Assembly: GCA_001931905.2 (NCBI GenBank) | Contig: MSJI02000688.1 | Coordinates: 1-37,310, forward strand | Length of the DNA: 37,310 nt | Direction: 5' to 3' | Source: Cladosporium sp. IMV 00045 | Taxonomy: Eukaryota > Ascomycota > Dothideomycetes > Cladosporiales > Cladosporiaceae | Shown: positions 10,029 to 19,032 of the stretch, piece by piece | Numbering within the stretch: position 1 is the stretch's first letter | Layout of the letters: each line of letters opens with the position of its first letter | The notes under the pieces: generated by a model | The model's database searches: none | Told to the model about the DNA's origin: nothing | Seen by the model: only the letters and a program-made list of their open reading frames with translations | Program-made: the position numbers and the translations under genes

Positions 10029-11842
10029 ATGGAGGCTGCCGGGCTTGCTGTTGGCCTGGTGGCAACAGCTGATCTTTGCTTGAAGTAAGTCAGCATAACT
10101 CATAGTCTCATTTGCGCTGACATTCGCAGGTATGGCAGGAAGCTCATTACACTGTGCCACTCTTTTCAAGACGCCGAGAGTAACATTATTGAGCTACTAC
10201 TTACGCTGAAAGCACTCTGGTTGCGGATCCAGCGTCAGATCCTGGTTCTCCGCAATGTCGAGGTCGCGAACGGTCTTGGGGAAGACCTTCAATACCTGCA
10301 GATGCAGATGCTCGGTGTATTACAGTCAAAACTGCACGGGATCGGCGAGAAAGTTGACAGACTGGCAAACGCGTCGTTGCTTCTCAGGTGCGTTAGGTTG
10401 CGGCAGTTGCACTAGGTTTGGGGAAAATTGAGCTGTGGAGAAAGCTTACTCTCTTCGAAGGAAGATCACGTACGCCATGTACATGAAGGAGTCATTAAGG
10501 GGATCGATCAACGAGCTTGAAATCTGGTACCGACGATGGGACCCCTCGTGGTTCCTCATCGCACGTCTGTCAGTCCCAAGTGTGGATGCCGCGTTACAAG
10601 AACAGAGATCCAAAGACAACCTGCCCAGGAAACAGCCATTGACTATGCTGGAGGAGCTACGCAACAAAACACGTGTGATAGAAAACACGAGTGACGACCT
10701 TTACGACTTCCTCGAAGACACGGTCACCTTTACCTTGTCCTCACAGATCAAATACTCCACAGTCTCCAAGGTCGTCCGGCTCGACACCAACGAGGCTTTG
10801 CTGATCGACCCCATAGTGTATCAGCAAAATCACAGCAGCGAGGGCAATCTTAGCAAAGATGTGCAAAAGCTTGCAAGCATCTTGTCAACGATGGACTCAC
10901 AAACGTGCAATGTCCTTGGTTGCAGTGGAGTTCGGAAGAACACAGACAAGGGCGGCAAACTGCAGGGCTTTTCTCTGGCATTGCAAGCACCAATCATACG
11001 TCGAATTAGCCATGAGGAAAGCATCGATCCGAGTCTCAACATTGCTCAGGTAAGTTGACACAAAAGCGAACACTGACCAGCTCTGACACAAAGACCTATT
11101 AGCTGGACATTCGTTCATTGAGAGATCTGATGCTTGACACAACTCCCGCCAAATCGTTGACGTATCGTTTGAAAGCGGGCAAGAGTATCGCGAGATCCAT
11201 CATATTCCTTCACAGCGCATCATTTGTGCACAAGAACATCAGGCCAGAGACGATTTTGGTCACCGAAACTGGAGAATTCTACCTCGTCGGCTTCCAGTGC
11301 TTTCGAGCGGCTGCGGGCGAGACCTATATGCTTGGTGATACGGTTCAGTCGAAAAATCTCTATCGCCATCCGGCTCGACAAGGCCAAGTCCCAGAAGAGA
11401 TGTATTCGATGCAGCACGATGTGTACAGCCTGGGCGTCTGCCTCCTCGAAGTTGGCCTATGGAGTTCATTCGTCAAGTATAACGACGCCGCGACCGAGAG
11501 CTACGTGAATATCTCTGCAATTCCAGAAGCCAGCGTTTCGCCTGCTGTGCGTGGTCACAAAACTCGTGCGTACGAGGTCAAGCGGAAATTGATATCCCTT
11601 GCAAAGACAGAGCTTCCGAGTCGCATGGGAGACGAGTATAGCGCTGTAGTGGTTTCGTGTCTGACATACCTGGATAAAGACAGCAATCTTGGCAGTGTTG
11701 ACGAGCTTCTGGAGGATGACAATGGCGTTATCATAGGAGTGAACTACATTCAGAAGGTCAGCACTACCACTGTGTCGTCGTCATCCCGTCCGACTAACCG
11801 CCTCCGCAGATTTTGGAGGAGATTGAAGAGATTGTTGCCTGA
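10029..11842 (+). CDS. HeLo-like N-terminal domain plus pseudokinase protein
   Basis: Five exons: 10029-10084, 10130-10387, 10461-11049, 11103-11756, 11810-11842 (introns 45, 73, 53 and 53 nt), giving 529 aa. The N-terminus MEAAGLAVGLVATADLCLKYG and the helical stretch up to WDPSWFLIARLS resemble the HeLo-like/prion-inhibition N-terminal region of a widespread fungal family. The C-terminal half is kinase-like but degenerate: HKNIRPET (aa 344-351) replaces HRDxKxxN, so the catalytic Asp is absent. GFQ (364-366) replaces DFG. The late motifs NLYRHPARQG, MQHDVYSLGVCLLEVGLW and the C-terminal YIQKILEEIEEIVA match the family. Catalysis is unlikely; a scaffold or cell-death effector role is inferred. 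Intron 2 uses an AAG acceptor (10458-10460), because earlier acceptors give stops or wrong phase. The last intron has a weak GTCAGC donor but a perfect branch point and yields the family C-terminus. Confidence 0.87.
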
Positions 11843-12696
11843 ATGCGTTTGTTGCTATACCAAATAGGCCGGCACCGCAGATCTTGGAGATCTTCATGCG
11901 CGAAAGGAGTTGTAGTTTCATCTCACAAATGGGAACAAGAGCGTTATTCCACTTGAGAAATGCCCAGAATGCAAGCTAGAGCCAAGAAGATCAACAACTG
12001 ATTTGGGGCTTCAATTGATAGCTAAGCCGTACAATAACGTGTCGCGACTTCGCTTCCTCACCTCGAGTTGGTAAGCCGCTCATACCAAAGTCTGCGCGAC
12101 TACTCTGTGGTCTATGACGGCCGACATTGATACAGCCCAACGTCGAAATCCTGCTCTCTCTAGCCCCGCGTGAATAGATTGTGCTATGATCTATGAGGTT
12201 GCCTTTGTAATGTATCCCCGGCGTCCATGAATGCACACGACAGTGTCCTAGTATATTCAGCTCCGATCTTAGGGCGCAGAATACCCTAATCCCGAGGCTT
12301 CTCCAACCCCGATGTGGCTGATCAAACGACTAATTTGCCTTCAAAGTGGATCGCTTGATGCAGTTCATTGGCTCAGGCGGTTTCGGCATTCATAAGAACC
12401 GTTATAAGCTGCATCTATAGGCGACTATCTCACGGCAGCATCAACATCCGATAAAGCCCACTTACGCACCAATGTGGTCGCCCGCCCGGGAAGCAGCAAG
12501 ATGAGACGACTTCGTATATTTGCTCGTATTGAACTGGTGGACAAATGCGACCCGTCACATGAAGATCTCTCGCGGTTTCTAGACGCTAAAACCTGGCTCG
12601 TTAACGAAGGTTGCACGACTGCGGTCGCACCTGTAGGCTGCGCGTGCTGAGGCTTTAGAAGAAAGAAGAGCTTCGTGTTTCCACCATACTGTAAGT
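11843..12696. other. intergenic, no gene recognised
   Basis: About 0.85 kb between the HeLo-pseudokinase stop and the monooxygenase promoter. Short open frames on the minus strand carry no recognisable domain, and I see no repeat or RNA gene. Confidence 0.5.
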
Positions 12697-12704
12697 TATA
12701 AAGG
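12697..12704 (+). promoter_or_regulatory. TATA box of the Baeyer-Villiger monooxygenase gene
   Basis: TATAAAGG, 118 bp upstream of the ATG at 12815, implying a 5' UTR of roughly 85-90 nt. Confidence 0.55.
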
Positions 12705-12814
12705 ACCGTACTCTTTCCATCCAGTCAAGTTGGCTGCATTCCTCCAGCTCTCTGAACCGCAATCAAAGTTGCATACGGCTACTGCGATATCCAATCCTGA
12801 CGATAATATTCAAC

Positions 12815-14758
12815 ATGCCAGCACCGGCTGTCGTCCCTCCCACAGACAATGACCAAGAGCAACCGGAACGTCACATCGACCTATCAGACTACCTACGACG
12901 ATGCGAAGAAGAGCGCAATAGACGTCTGAGGCCTTATGATAAGAGCCATTACATCAACTTGGAGAAACCCGGCAGTGGCGAAAGCCCCTTGCAGGATCCC
13001 TGGATACCTGATGGTACGCCAGTGAACCAAGTCGTTCCTGATGGCGGTCATACGAAGGTCCTGGTCATTGGAGCGGGTTTTGGTGGGCTACAATGTGCCG
13101 GAAAGCTGATCAAATCTGGCCTCAAGCCCGAGGATATCCTCATGGTCGACACTGCAGGTGGCTTCGGAGGCACCTGGTATTGGCAGCGTTACCCAGGTCT
13201 GACGTGTGATACCGAAAGTTATATATACATGCCTTTCCTCGAAGACCTTGATTACATGCCCACGAGGAAGTATGTCTCTGGAGAAGAGCTTCGAAATTAC
13301 GCTGAGGCTGTGGCGGCACGCTTCAAACTCCAGGACCGAGCAATGCTGCAGACCTCCACCAAGGCGGCACTCTGGGATGATCAGTCGAAAGAATGGATCG
13401 TCGAACTTCTCCAGAAGCCGAAAAGCGGTGCTGAGAAAGCAATCACTATCCGCAGTGACTTTCTCGTGATGGTTTCTGGCATCTTCACTTCGGCGAGAAT
13501 GCCGAATGCTTTTGGAATGAACCAATTCGAAGGCCACCAATTCCATACTTCTCGATGGGACTATTCATTCACCAATGGCTCAAGTGCGAACCCAGAACTT
13601 ACCGGGCTACAAGGCAAGCGTGTCGGCATTGTGGGCACTGGCGCCACTGCTGTCCAAGTAGTTCCTCAAGTGGCGAAGTGGGCGAAGGAGCTTCATGTCT
13701 TCCAACGCACGCCTTCTGCTGTCGATAATCGCGATCAGAAGGTCACTGACCCCCAGACCTGGAATTCTGAGGTCGCAAACAAAGTGGGTTGGCAACGAGA
13801 GCGTGCTGCAAATTTCGCCTCTTGTTTCTCTGGGCTATCAGGATCATCTAAAGTCGACTTGGTCGATGACGGTTTCTCGCGTGCCACCGCTTTCTATGCA
13901 ATCACTGGCGGCCCAAACAATGTCACCCCCGCGACAATTCCTCAACACGTGCGAGACCTGCATGTACTGGATTACCCACGCTCGGAACGGATTCGGCAAC
14001 GAGTAGCCGATACTGTCAAAGACACGACGACGGCCGAAACACTGAAAGCGTGGTATCCGACCTGGTGCAAAAGACCAACGTTCAATGATGAGTATCTCGA
14101 GGCGTTCAATCAGCAGAATGTGACGCTGGTCGATGTTGGACGAGACGGCATTCACAACTTCTCGCCCGCTGGACCCATCGTCAACAACACTGAATACCCA
14201 CTTGACGTCCTCATCTGGAGTACGGGCTACGAATCCCCAGCCGCAGGTTCTTACGCCGACAAGTGCGCCATGGACGTTGTTGGAAGAAATGGCCTGACCA
14301 TGTCGGAGAAGTTCCAACGGGGCTTCACCACCTTACACGGCGTCACTTCACGCGATTTGCCGAATTTACTCTTCATTGGATCAACTCAAGCCGGCGCTTC
14401 GTCAAACTTCTTGTTCTCCTCCGACGTGATGAGCGACCACATAGCGTACATCATTTGCGAGGCGGCGAAGCGTGCTCCTTCCACTGGCAAGGTGGTTGTA
14501 GAAGCAGAGGCAGAAGCTGAAGAGGCTTATGCCCAGAAAATCGCCAGCATGGCCATGGTAGTCGCTCCCATAGCTGAGTGTACACCAAGCTACTTCAACT
14601 TGGATGGTAGGATCAGAAACATGCCTATCGAACAACGCATTGCAGCAGCAAGATTCTCAATTTGGGGCCAGGGGATTCTGGACTACGACGCTTTTTTGAG
14701 AGCATGGAGAGAGAATGGCGATATGAAGGGTCTGAATATCACTGTGCATAATACTTGA
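12815..14758 (+). CDS. flavin-dependent Baeyer-Villiger monooxygenase
   Basis: An intronless 647-aa gene. The FAD Rossmann motif VIGAGFGGLQCA lies near aa 84-95, followed by FGGTWYWQRYPGLTCDTESY, typical of BVMOs. The diagnostic fingerprint FxGxxxHxxxW is present as FEGHQFHTSRW (about aa 238-248). The NADPH Rossmann motif GIVGTGATAVQ lies near aa 270-280, and IWSTGYE occurs in the C-terminal half. Such enzymes insert oxygen next to a ketone to give an ester or lactone, using FAD, NADPH and O2. Length and all motifs are complete, so the enzyme should be active. The substrate cannot be read from sequence. The next gene is convergent, and no synthase gene suggests a biosynthetic cluster. Confidence 0.96.
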   Translation: MPAPAVVPPTDNDQEQPERHIDLSDYLRRCEEERNRRLRPYDKSHYINLEKPGSGESPLQDPWIPDGTPVNQVVPDGGHTKVLVIGAGFGGLQCAGKLIKSGLKPEDILMVDTAGGFGGTWYWQRYPGLTCDTESYIYMPFLEDLDYMPTRKYVSGEELRNYAEAVAARFKLQDRAMLQTSTKAALWDDQSKEWIVELLQKPKSGAEKAITIRSDFLVMVSGIFTSARMPNAFGMNQFEGHQFHTSRWDYSFTNGSSANPELTGLQGKRVGIVGTGATAVQVVPQVAKWAKELHVFQRTPSAVDNRDQKVTDPQTWNSEVANKVGWQRERAANFASCFSGLSGSSKVDLVDDGFSRATAFYAITGGPNNVTPATIPQHVRDLHVLDYPRSERIRQRVADTVKDTTTAETLKAWYPTWCKRPTFNDEYLEAFNQQNVTLVDVGRDGIHNFSPAGPIVNNTEYPLDVLIWSTGYESPAAGSYADKCAMDVVGRNGLTMSEKFQRGFTTLHGVTSRDLPNLLFIGSTQAGASSNFLFSSDVMSDHIAYIICEAAKRAPSTGKVVVEAEAEAEEAYAQKIASMAMVVAPIAECTPSYFNLDGRIRNMPIEQRIAAARFSIWGQGILDYDAFLRAWRENGDMKGLNITVHNT

Positions 14759-15131
14759 CGGCACTTCCTAATCACACAAGCGAATGTTTTGCACGGGAGT
14801 ACGTCTATCGTCTGGACTGTTTCTTTGTTCAAAACTTGATATCTTCTTTGAACGAAATCGTCATGCAGCTGGAATGAAAACGTTGCTTCGAAAGCGAAGA
14901 GATGGGAGAATTATTTCCATTCGCCTACGTCTCAGTAGAATTTCCTGACGATCAACAAGCCAAAATGTCTCTGGAAACAATGAAGCATGTTTTCATTTGG
15001 TCAAGGAAGCGACAGAGGCACAGCTACCATGTCCATGGCTTTACGCTTCTAAATATCGACCCCGTTTGCGGTGTTGGGCGAGACCTGTATGGCTAGTAAA
15101 TCACCATGTTCAAGAACATCTTTCCTCACCG
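14759..15131. other. convergent intergenic spacer
   Basis: This is the 3' ends of the monooxygenase (plus) and DUF4246 (minus) genes. It holds no gene that I can support, only short frames. Confidence 0.5.
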
Positions 15132-17303
15132 TCAATGCTCGCAGAAAGCGTAGTCTCGTAGTGCCCACTGTGTGTTGGTTTCTTTCTGCTGCGCTCGCCG
15201 CTCTCTCATCAAATCCCTCCGCACGTTCTTCGCCCTTAGCAAACTGATTGGGAAGCTGTTGCTCACTTCATTGTAGATTTTGTCCATCAACTCGCCTGGC
15301 AGCTTCTCAAATTGAGTCCCCTCGATGTTCTTGTTGATGCTTTGAGCCCACCAATCCAGCTGTTGTGGGGGAACATTGGCCGTCGAGGGTATCCTAATGT
15401 CGGGGTCGACGAGAAATAGTGCAAGCAATTTGCGATGCCCTGGCTTGGAAGTGTCGGCAAGCTTGAATGGGGAGACACGATGTTGAAGCACGTTGGGAAA
15501 CACAAGAAGGCGGTCCTCCCTCGTGAGGACTTTGCCGATGACTTGATTCGTCGACTGTTTCAATGGATGAGCATGCGAACGGAGAAGGCACTACGGCGAA
15601 GACAGGAAGGCTTACAAGGTTGCCATTGAGGCCGTATATTTCAGCTATCCCGCCGTATCGGTATTGTTCGTAGTCAGGGCCTGATGGCCAACCGTATTCA
15701 TGACGAGAAATACTGTTGAACGCAAGAAAGGATCCGTTAACTTCTTCGCGAAATGCGAGATGGGAATCGGTGACGTTGTCGCTGTCATAGTAATAAAGCG
15801 CGCTTGCGCAAATGTGCTCGTTGCAAAGACCCTACGATGGGAGTCTTGGGTCAGTGTTCATCAGTTTTGTGGCCAGTGAGAATTGCTTACTTCGACATGC
15901 CACGAGCCTCCCCTGTAGTGTGGATCCTCCGGCGTCAATTGAATGTTTGCTAATTTGACAATAACTTGTAACTTTTTGCCCGGGAACGAATGGTCAAACT
16001 GGAGGGCTTCCTCATCTGTTGCTGATCTTTCTCGGGGTTCATAGGCGTCTGGTTCCGGAGCAATGATGTATTTGTCTTTGTAGTCTTCTTCCCCCTCACT
16101 GGAATAGTCAGGGTCAAAAGAGTCGCTGTCTTCAGCACCGCTCCCATGCTCCCTCCTGCGCTTTGCCCGTCTTGCTCTTACTTCGTCTCGTCTCGTATAT
16201 TTCTGACTGAGGGCAGCATCAGCTGCCTGGTGATCATAACCATCGCCCTTCAGCACCATTCTCGGAGTGTCGTGGAGGAAATGAGTCGATCGCAGGGCCA
16301 TTTTCCATAAAGGAATCGACTTTGTAATCACCTTCTCGATGGTACGGTAGAGTCCCTCATTGCCATCGGGGTGCAGATTGTTGATGTAACTAACGATCTT
16401 CGCATCGCCGTTTGATCGTATCTTCACATCGCTTGGTAGCCATTGGTACCTCAACGAGTAGAGTCTCGACTTGTAGTCGTCTTCACCGGGCTCTTTCAAA
16501 GCATGCACTCTTTTTCCACGTCCAATGTACTCGGCGCAACCTTTGAGAGGTACATTACCTTTCAAAAGGTACCTCGATCTGCCATACATCAAGGGGAAAA
16601 GCGAGGGGTGCACGAGGTTCAATACTTTCTTTCCAGAGCCCGGATGCCAATCCTTTCGATGTTCTGGCACATCTTCCAGGGGCGCTACGCCTGATCGGAG
16701 AGCTGTTTTGATATCGTCGCTGATGGCTTTGTCGGATATATAAACAGCTGCATTGGCGTCCATGACCTCGGTGAAGCCGTTCGCCACAGATAACGGTGCG
16801 CTTGCGCGAAGCTCTTCAATACACTGCAGTAGAGACCTGTTAAAATTTCCTTCCTTTGTGCTAGAGACCAGTGAACTTACGAAATTGAACACGTCTTCCG
16901 TCACGGCTCTCTGTTTAGCCGGCGCGTCAATTCCCTTGATGTCAAGAGCGACGTCGATCGCACCACTCGAGGATCCGCGGTCTTCGGGGGCCGAATTGGC
17001 CAGATCCTGATTCTCAGACTGAACCATGCGATCGCTTGCTTCCAGGGCCTCGGATTTCCACTTGCCAACAATGACCGGATCGAAGACCTTCTCTTCCCAG
17101 TTCTTTTTGTCTTTCAAGGCAGCCATGACGCCCAACATTACCCTCTCACGAACTGTGATGGGAAGAGCGGCCTCATACCAGTTATTGAAAATCCCACTCA
17201 AAAAAGAGCTGGATGTCTCGTTGTAAAGTGGTGCATTGATTCCTGGTAGTGTCGTTGGAGTTTTAGCGGCACTTTTGCCTTGTTCCGCTGCTTCCAACTG
17301 CAT
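15132..17303 (-). CDS. DUF4246-family protein
   Basis: Three exons (15891-17303, 15616-15831, 15132-15554) with introns of 59 and 61 nt, all phase 0, give 683 aa, a usual length for this fungal family. Family hallmarks run in order: VLNLVHPSLFPLMYGRSR, WLPSDV, KIVSYINNLHP, then SIPLWKMAL. After an acidic/basic low-complexity insert come LQVIVKLANIQLTP, GGSWHVEGLCNEHICASALY, REEVNGSFLAFNSISRHEYG, DRLLVFPNVLQHRVSPF and KPGHRKLLALFLVDP. The family is uncharacterised. The order HxE (aa 469-471), a distal His (aa 568) and an Arg (aa 584) resembles the iron and co-substrate ligands of 2-oxoglutarate/Fe(II) dioxygenases. That reading is my inference from spacing, not an established function. Confidence 0.93.
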
Positions 17304-17693
17304 AATTGATAGCGTTATTTTTTTTCGAATCGCACCAGATACAGCCGAGTGAGCGATTCAAGAGTGGTCCGGCGTTTTGAAGGGGTCCTCGAATCCTTTT
17401 ATATTTGATTATCCCGACCCGGAGAGTCATGACCAACATTTATTACTGGGTGGCTGCCTGCGGGGAGCCTGTGGCGCCCCACCATAGGGTCTACTTCCCG
17501 GCTACTGTACCAGCTACGAATCCTTCAAGGTAAATTTATCACATGATTTCGGGCCCTCACATTTCTATATTTCTGCGAATTCCTGAATTGTTGACAACTA
17601 GCCAAATCTAAGATGTAAACACAGCGGTAAGGAGCGTTCAATGCTCTCTAGGTGGCTGCGAAGACCTGTTTATGTCCTTGCCTTACTGCTTTG
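17304..17693. other. intergenic spacer with the DUF4246 promoter
   Basis: This holds the TATA box of the DUF4246 gene (17396-17403) and the 3' flank of the broken NCS1 transporter. I see nothing else. Confidence 0.5.
17396..17403 (-). promoter_or_regulatory. TATA box of the DUF4246 gene
   Basis: TATAAAAG on the minus strand, 93 bp upstream of the ATG at 17303. Confidence 0.6.
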
Positions 17694-19013
17694 TCATAGG
17701 AGATCCATCTCTTTCTGTGTCACAGAAGCTTGCGTTTTCTGATATCCAGACCTTCCAAAGTGGTTGATGGTCAACTCCGTGGCATTATCATGAGGAGCAA
17801 CACCAAGTTTTTCCGCTTCCCTAGGAGTGAATGTTGCCCAGCCGTCGTATGTATCGAATTCGCCTGCTGCATCGATCGGGAACAACAGATTTATCCCATA
17901 GAAGCTGACGAATGAGATCGCCATCCCGACGAAGAAGGCTGTATAGTACAGCTGAAAGAGTGCTCGTGGGGCTGCCGACATTTCGCCAGCGCTGACGATG
18001 AGACCTCCAATCGTTGGAGCCCAGCCAGCTACCCAGCAAGGCAACACTCTCCAATTGATTCCATGTTTGAACCAGTAATGTGAGTTCTCTGGGGTGTACA
18101 AGTGAGACAGCCTGATTCTTTGATGGCGTACAAAGTAGTAGTCCGCAATCATGACTCCCATCAGCGGAGCAAGAAAGACGGAGAATGAGCTGAGGACTGT
18201 GACGAATGTAGCGGCTCGGTTGATTAGTTGCCATGGCTGGATAATCCATGCCGCCAAAAATGTGATAATAGCACCACGGCGGATATCCACGTATCTTGGG
18301 AACATCCCGGCTAGATCAATGCCTCCAGCGACGGCGTTTCCGCAGACATTCTGGAAGAGAATCGCAAACGTGAACGCGAGAGCGAGGAAGAAGACGGCTC
18401 TCGTGCTCCGGATGACCCGTTGCCGTCTATAGAACAGTCAATGGAATGCTATCATGCAGACACTAAAATCAGACTTACTGTCCATGATGACCATCATCAA
18501 GTCGGGTGGGTTCCAGTAGATCTCGCCGTAGATAATCTGACAGGCAGCCGTTGTGACTAGACCGCCTAGTGAAACGAGTATACCGACTAACCACTGCACC
18601 GACACCACACCAGCCACAAATCCAACTTTGCTATTGGCGTACCGTGAGAAGCCACTCTCGTTGGTCATGCCGGCAGCTTTTTGTCCAATCGCCTGGTTGA
18701 GGCCTGCTATCATAAGCCAAGAAACACTCCACCTCGACGAAGAAGGGACATCTTGGCCTTGGTAGAAGACAGGACCAACCCCTTTAGCGACAGACAAAGA
18801 CCAGATCATCATGGCCAGCATAGCAATCCCACAACCAACACTGGAGATGAAGAAGGGCTTCTTGAATCGTTCAGGACGGATGAACAAGAAGGGTACTGAG
18901 ACAACCCAGAAGACGATGAATCCCACCATTTCAGACGTATCGGTGGGGACACTGCTGGGTAAAGTGTTCGGAAGGCGACGAAATGATGGCCATAACGCAG
19001 TGAGGCAGGACAT
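17694..19013 (-). pseudogene. NCS1-family nucleobase/hydantoin permease, N-terminally truncated and frameshifted
   Basis: The C-terminal two thirds of an NCS1 (Fur4/allantoin/hydantoin-type) permease. Family sequence starts at LTALWPSFRRLPNTLP and continues through FLFIRPERFKKPFFISS, GLNQAIGQKAAGMTNESGFSRYAN, an intron (18427-18478), NVCGNAVAGGIDLAGMFPRY, RRGAIITFLAAWI and MIADYYFVRRQR-like sequence to the stop. Roughly 150-200 N-terminal residues, with the first membrane segments, are missing: upstream DNA belongs to the oppositely oriented hydantoinase gene, and in-frame stops occur at once. Just after the intron the frame shifts by one base (near 18408-18412). A non-consensus GAG acceptor could rescue the phase but would delete conserved residues. 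It would have imported a nucleobase or hydantoin-like compound, and is non-functional here. Confidence 0.88.
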
Positions 19014-19032
19014 TGATCTGACCAATTACTAG

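Noticed and set aside
10388..10432. Earlier acceptors (CAG at 10406, TAG at 10415, GAG at 10432) for intron 2 of the HeLo-pseudokinase gene
   Set aside because: They give an intron that is too short, an in-frame TGA at 10429, or the wrong phase. The AAG at 10458-10460 restores the family sequence LLLRKITYAMYMK.
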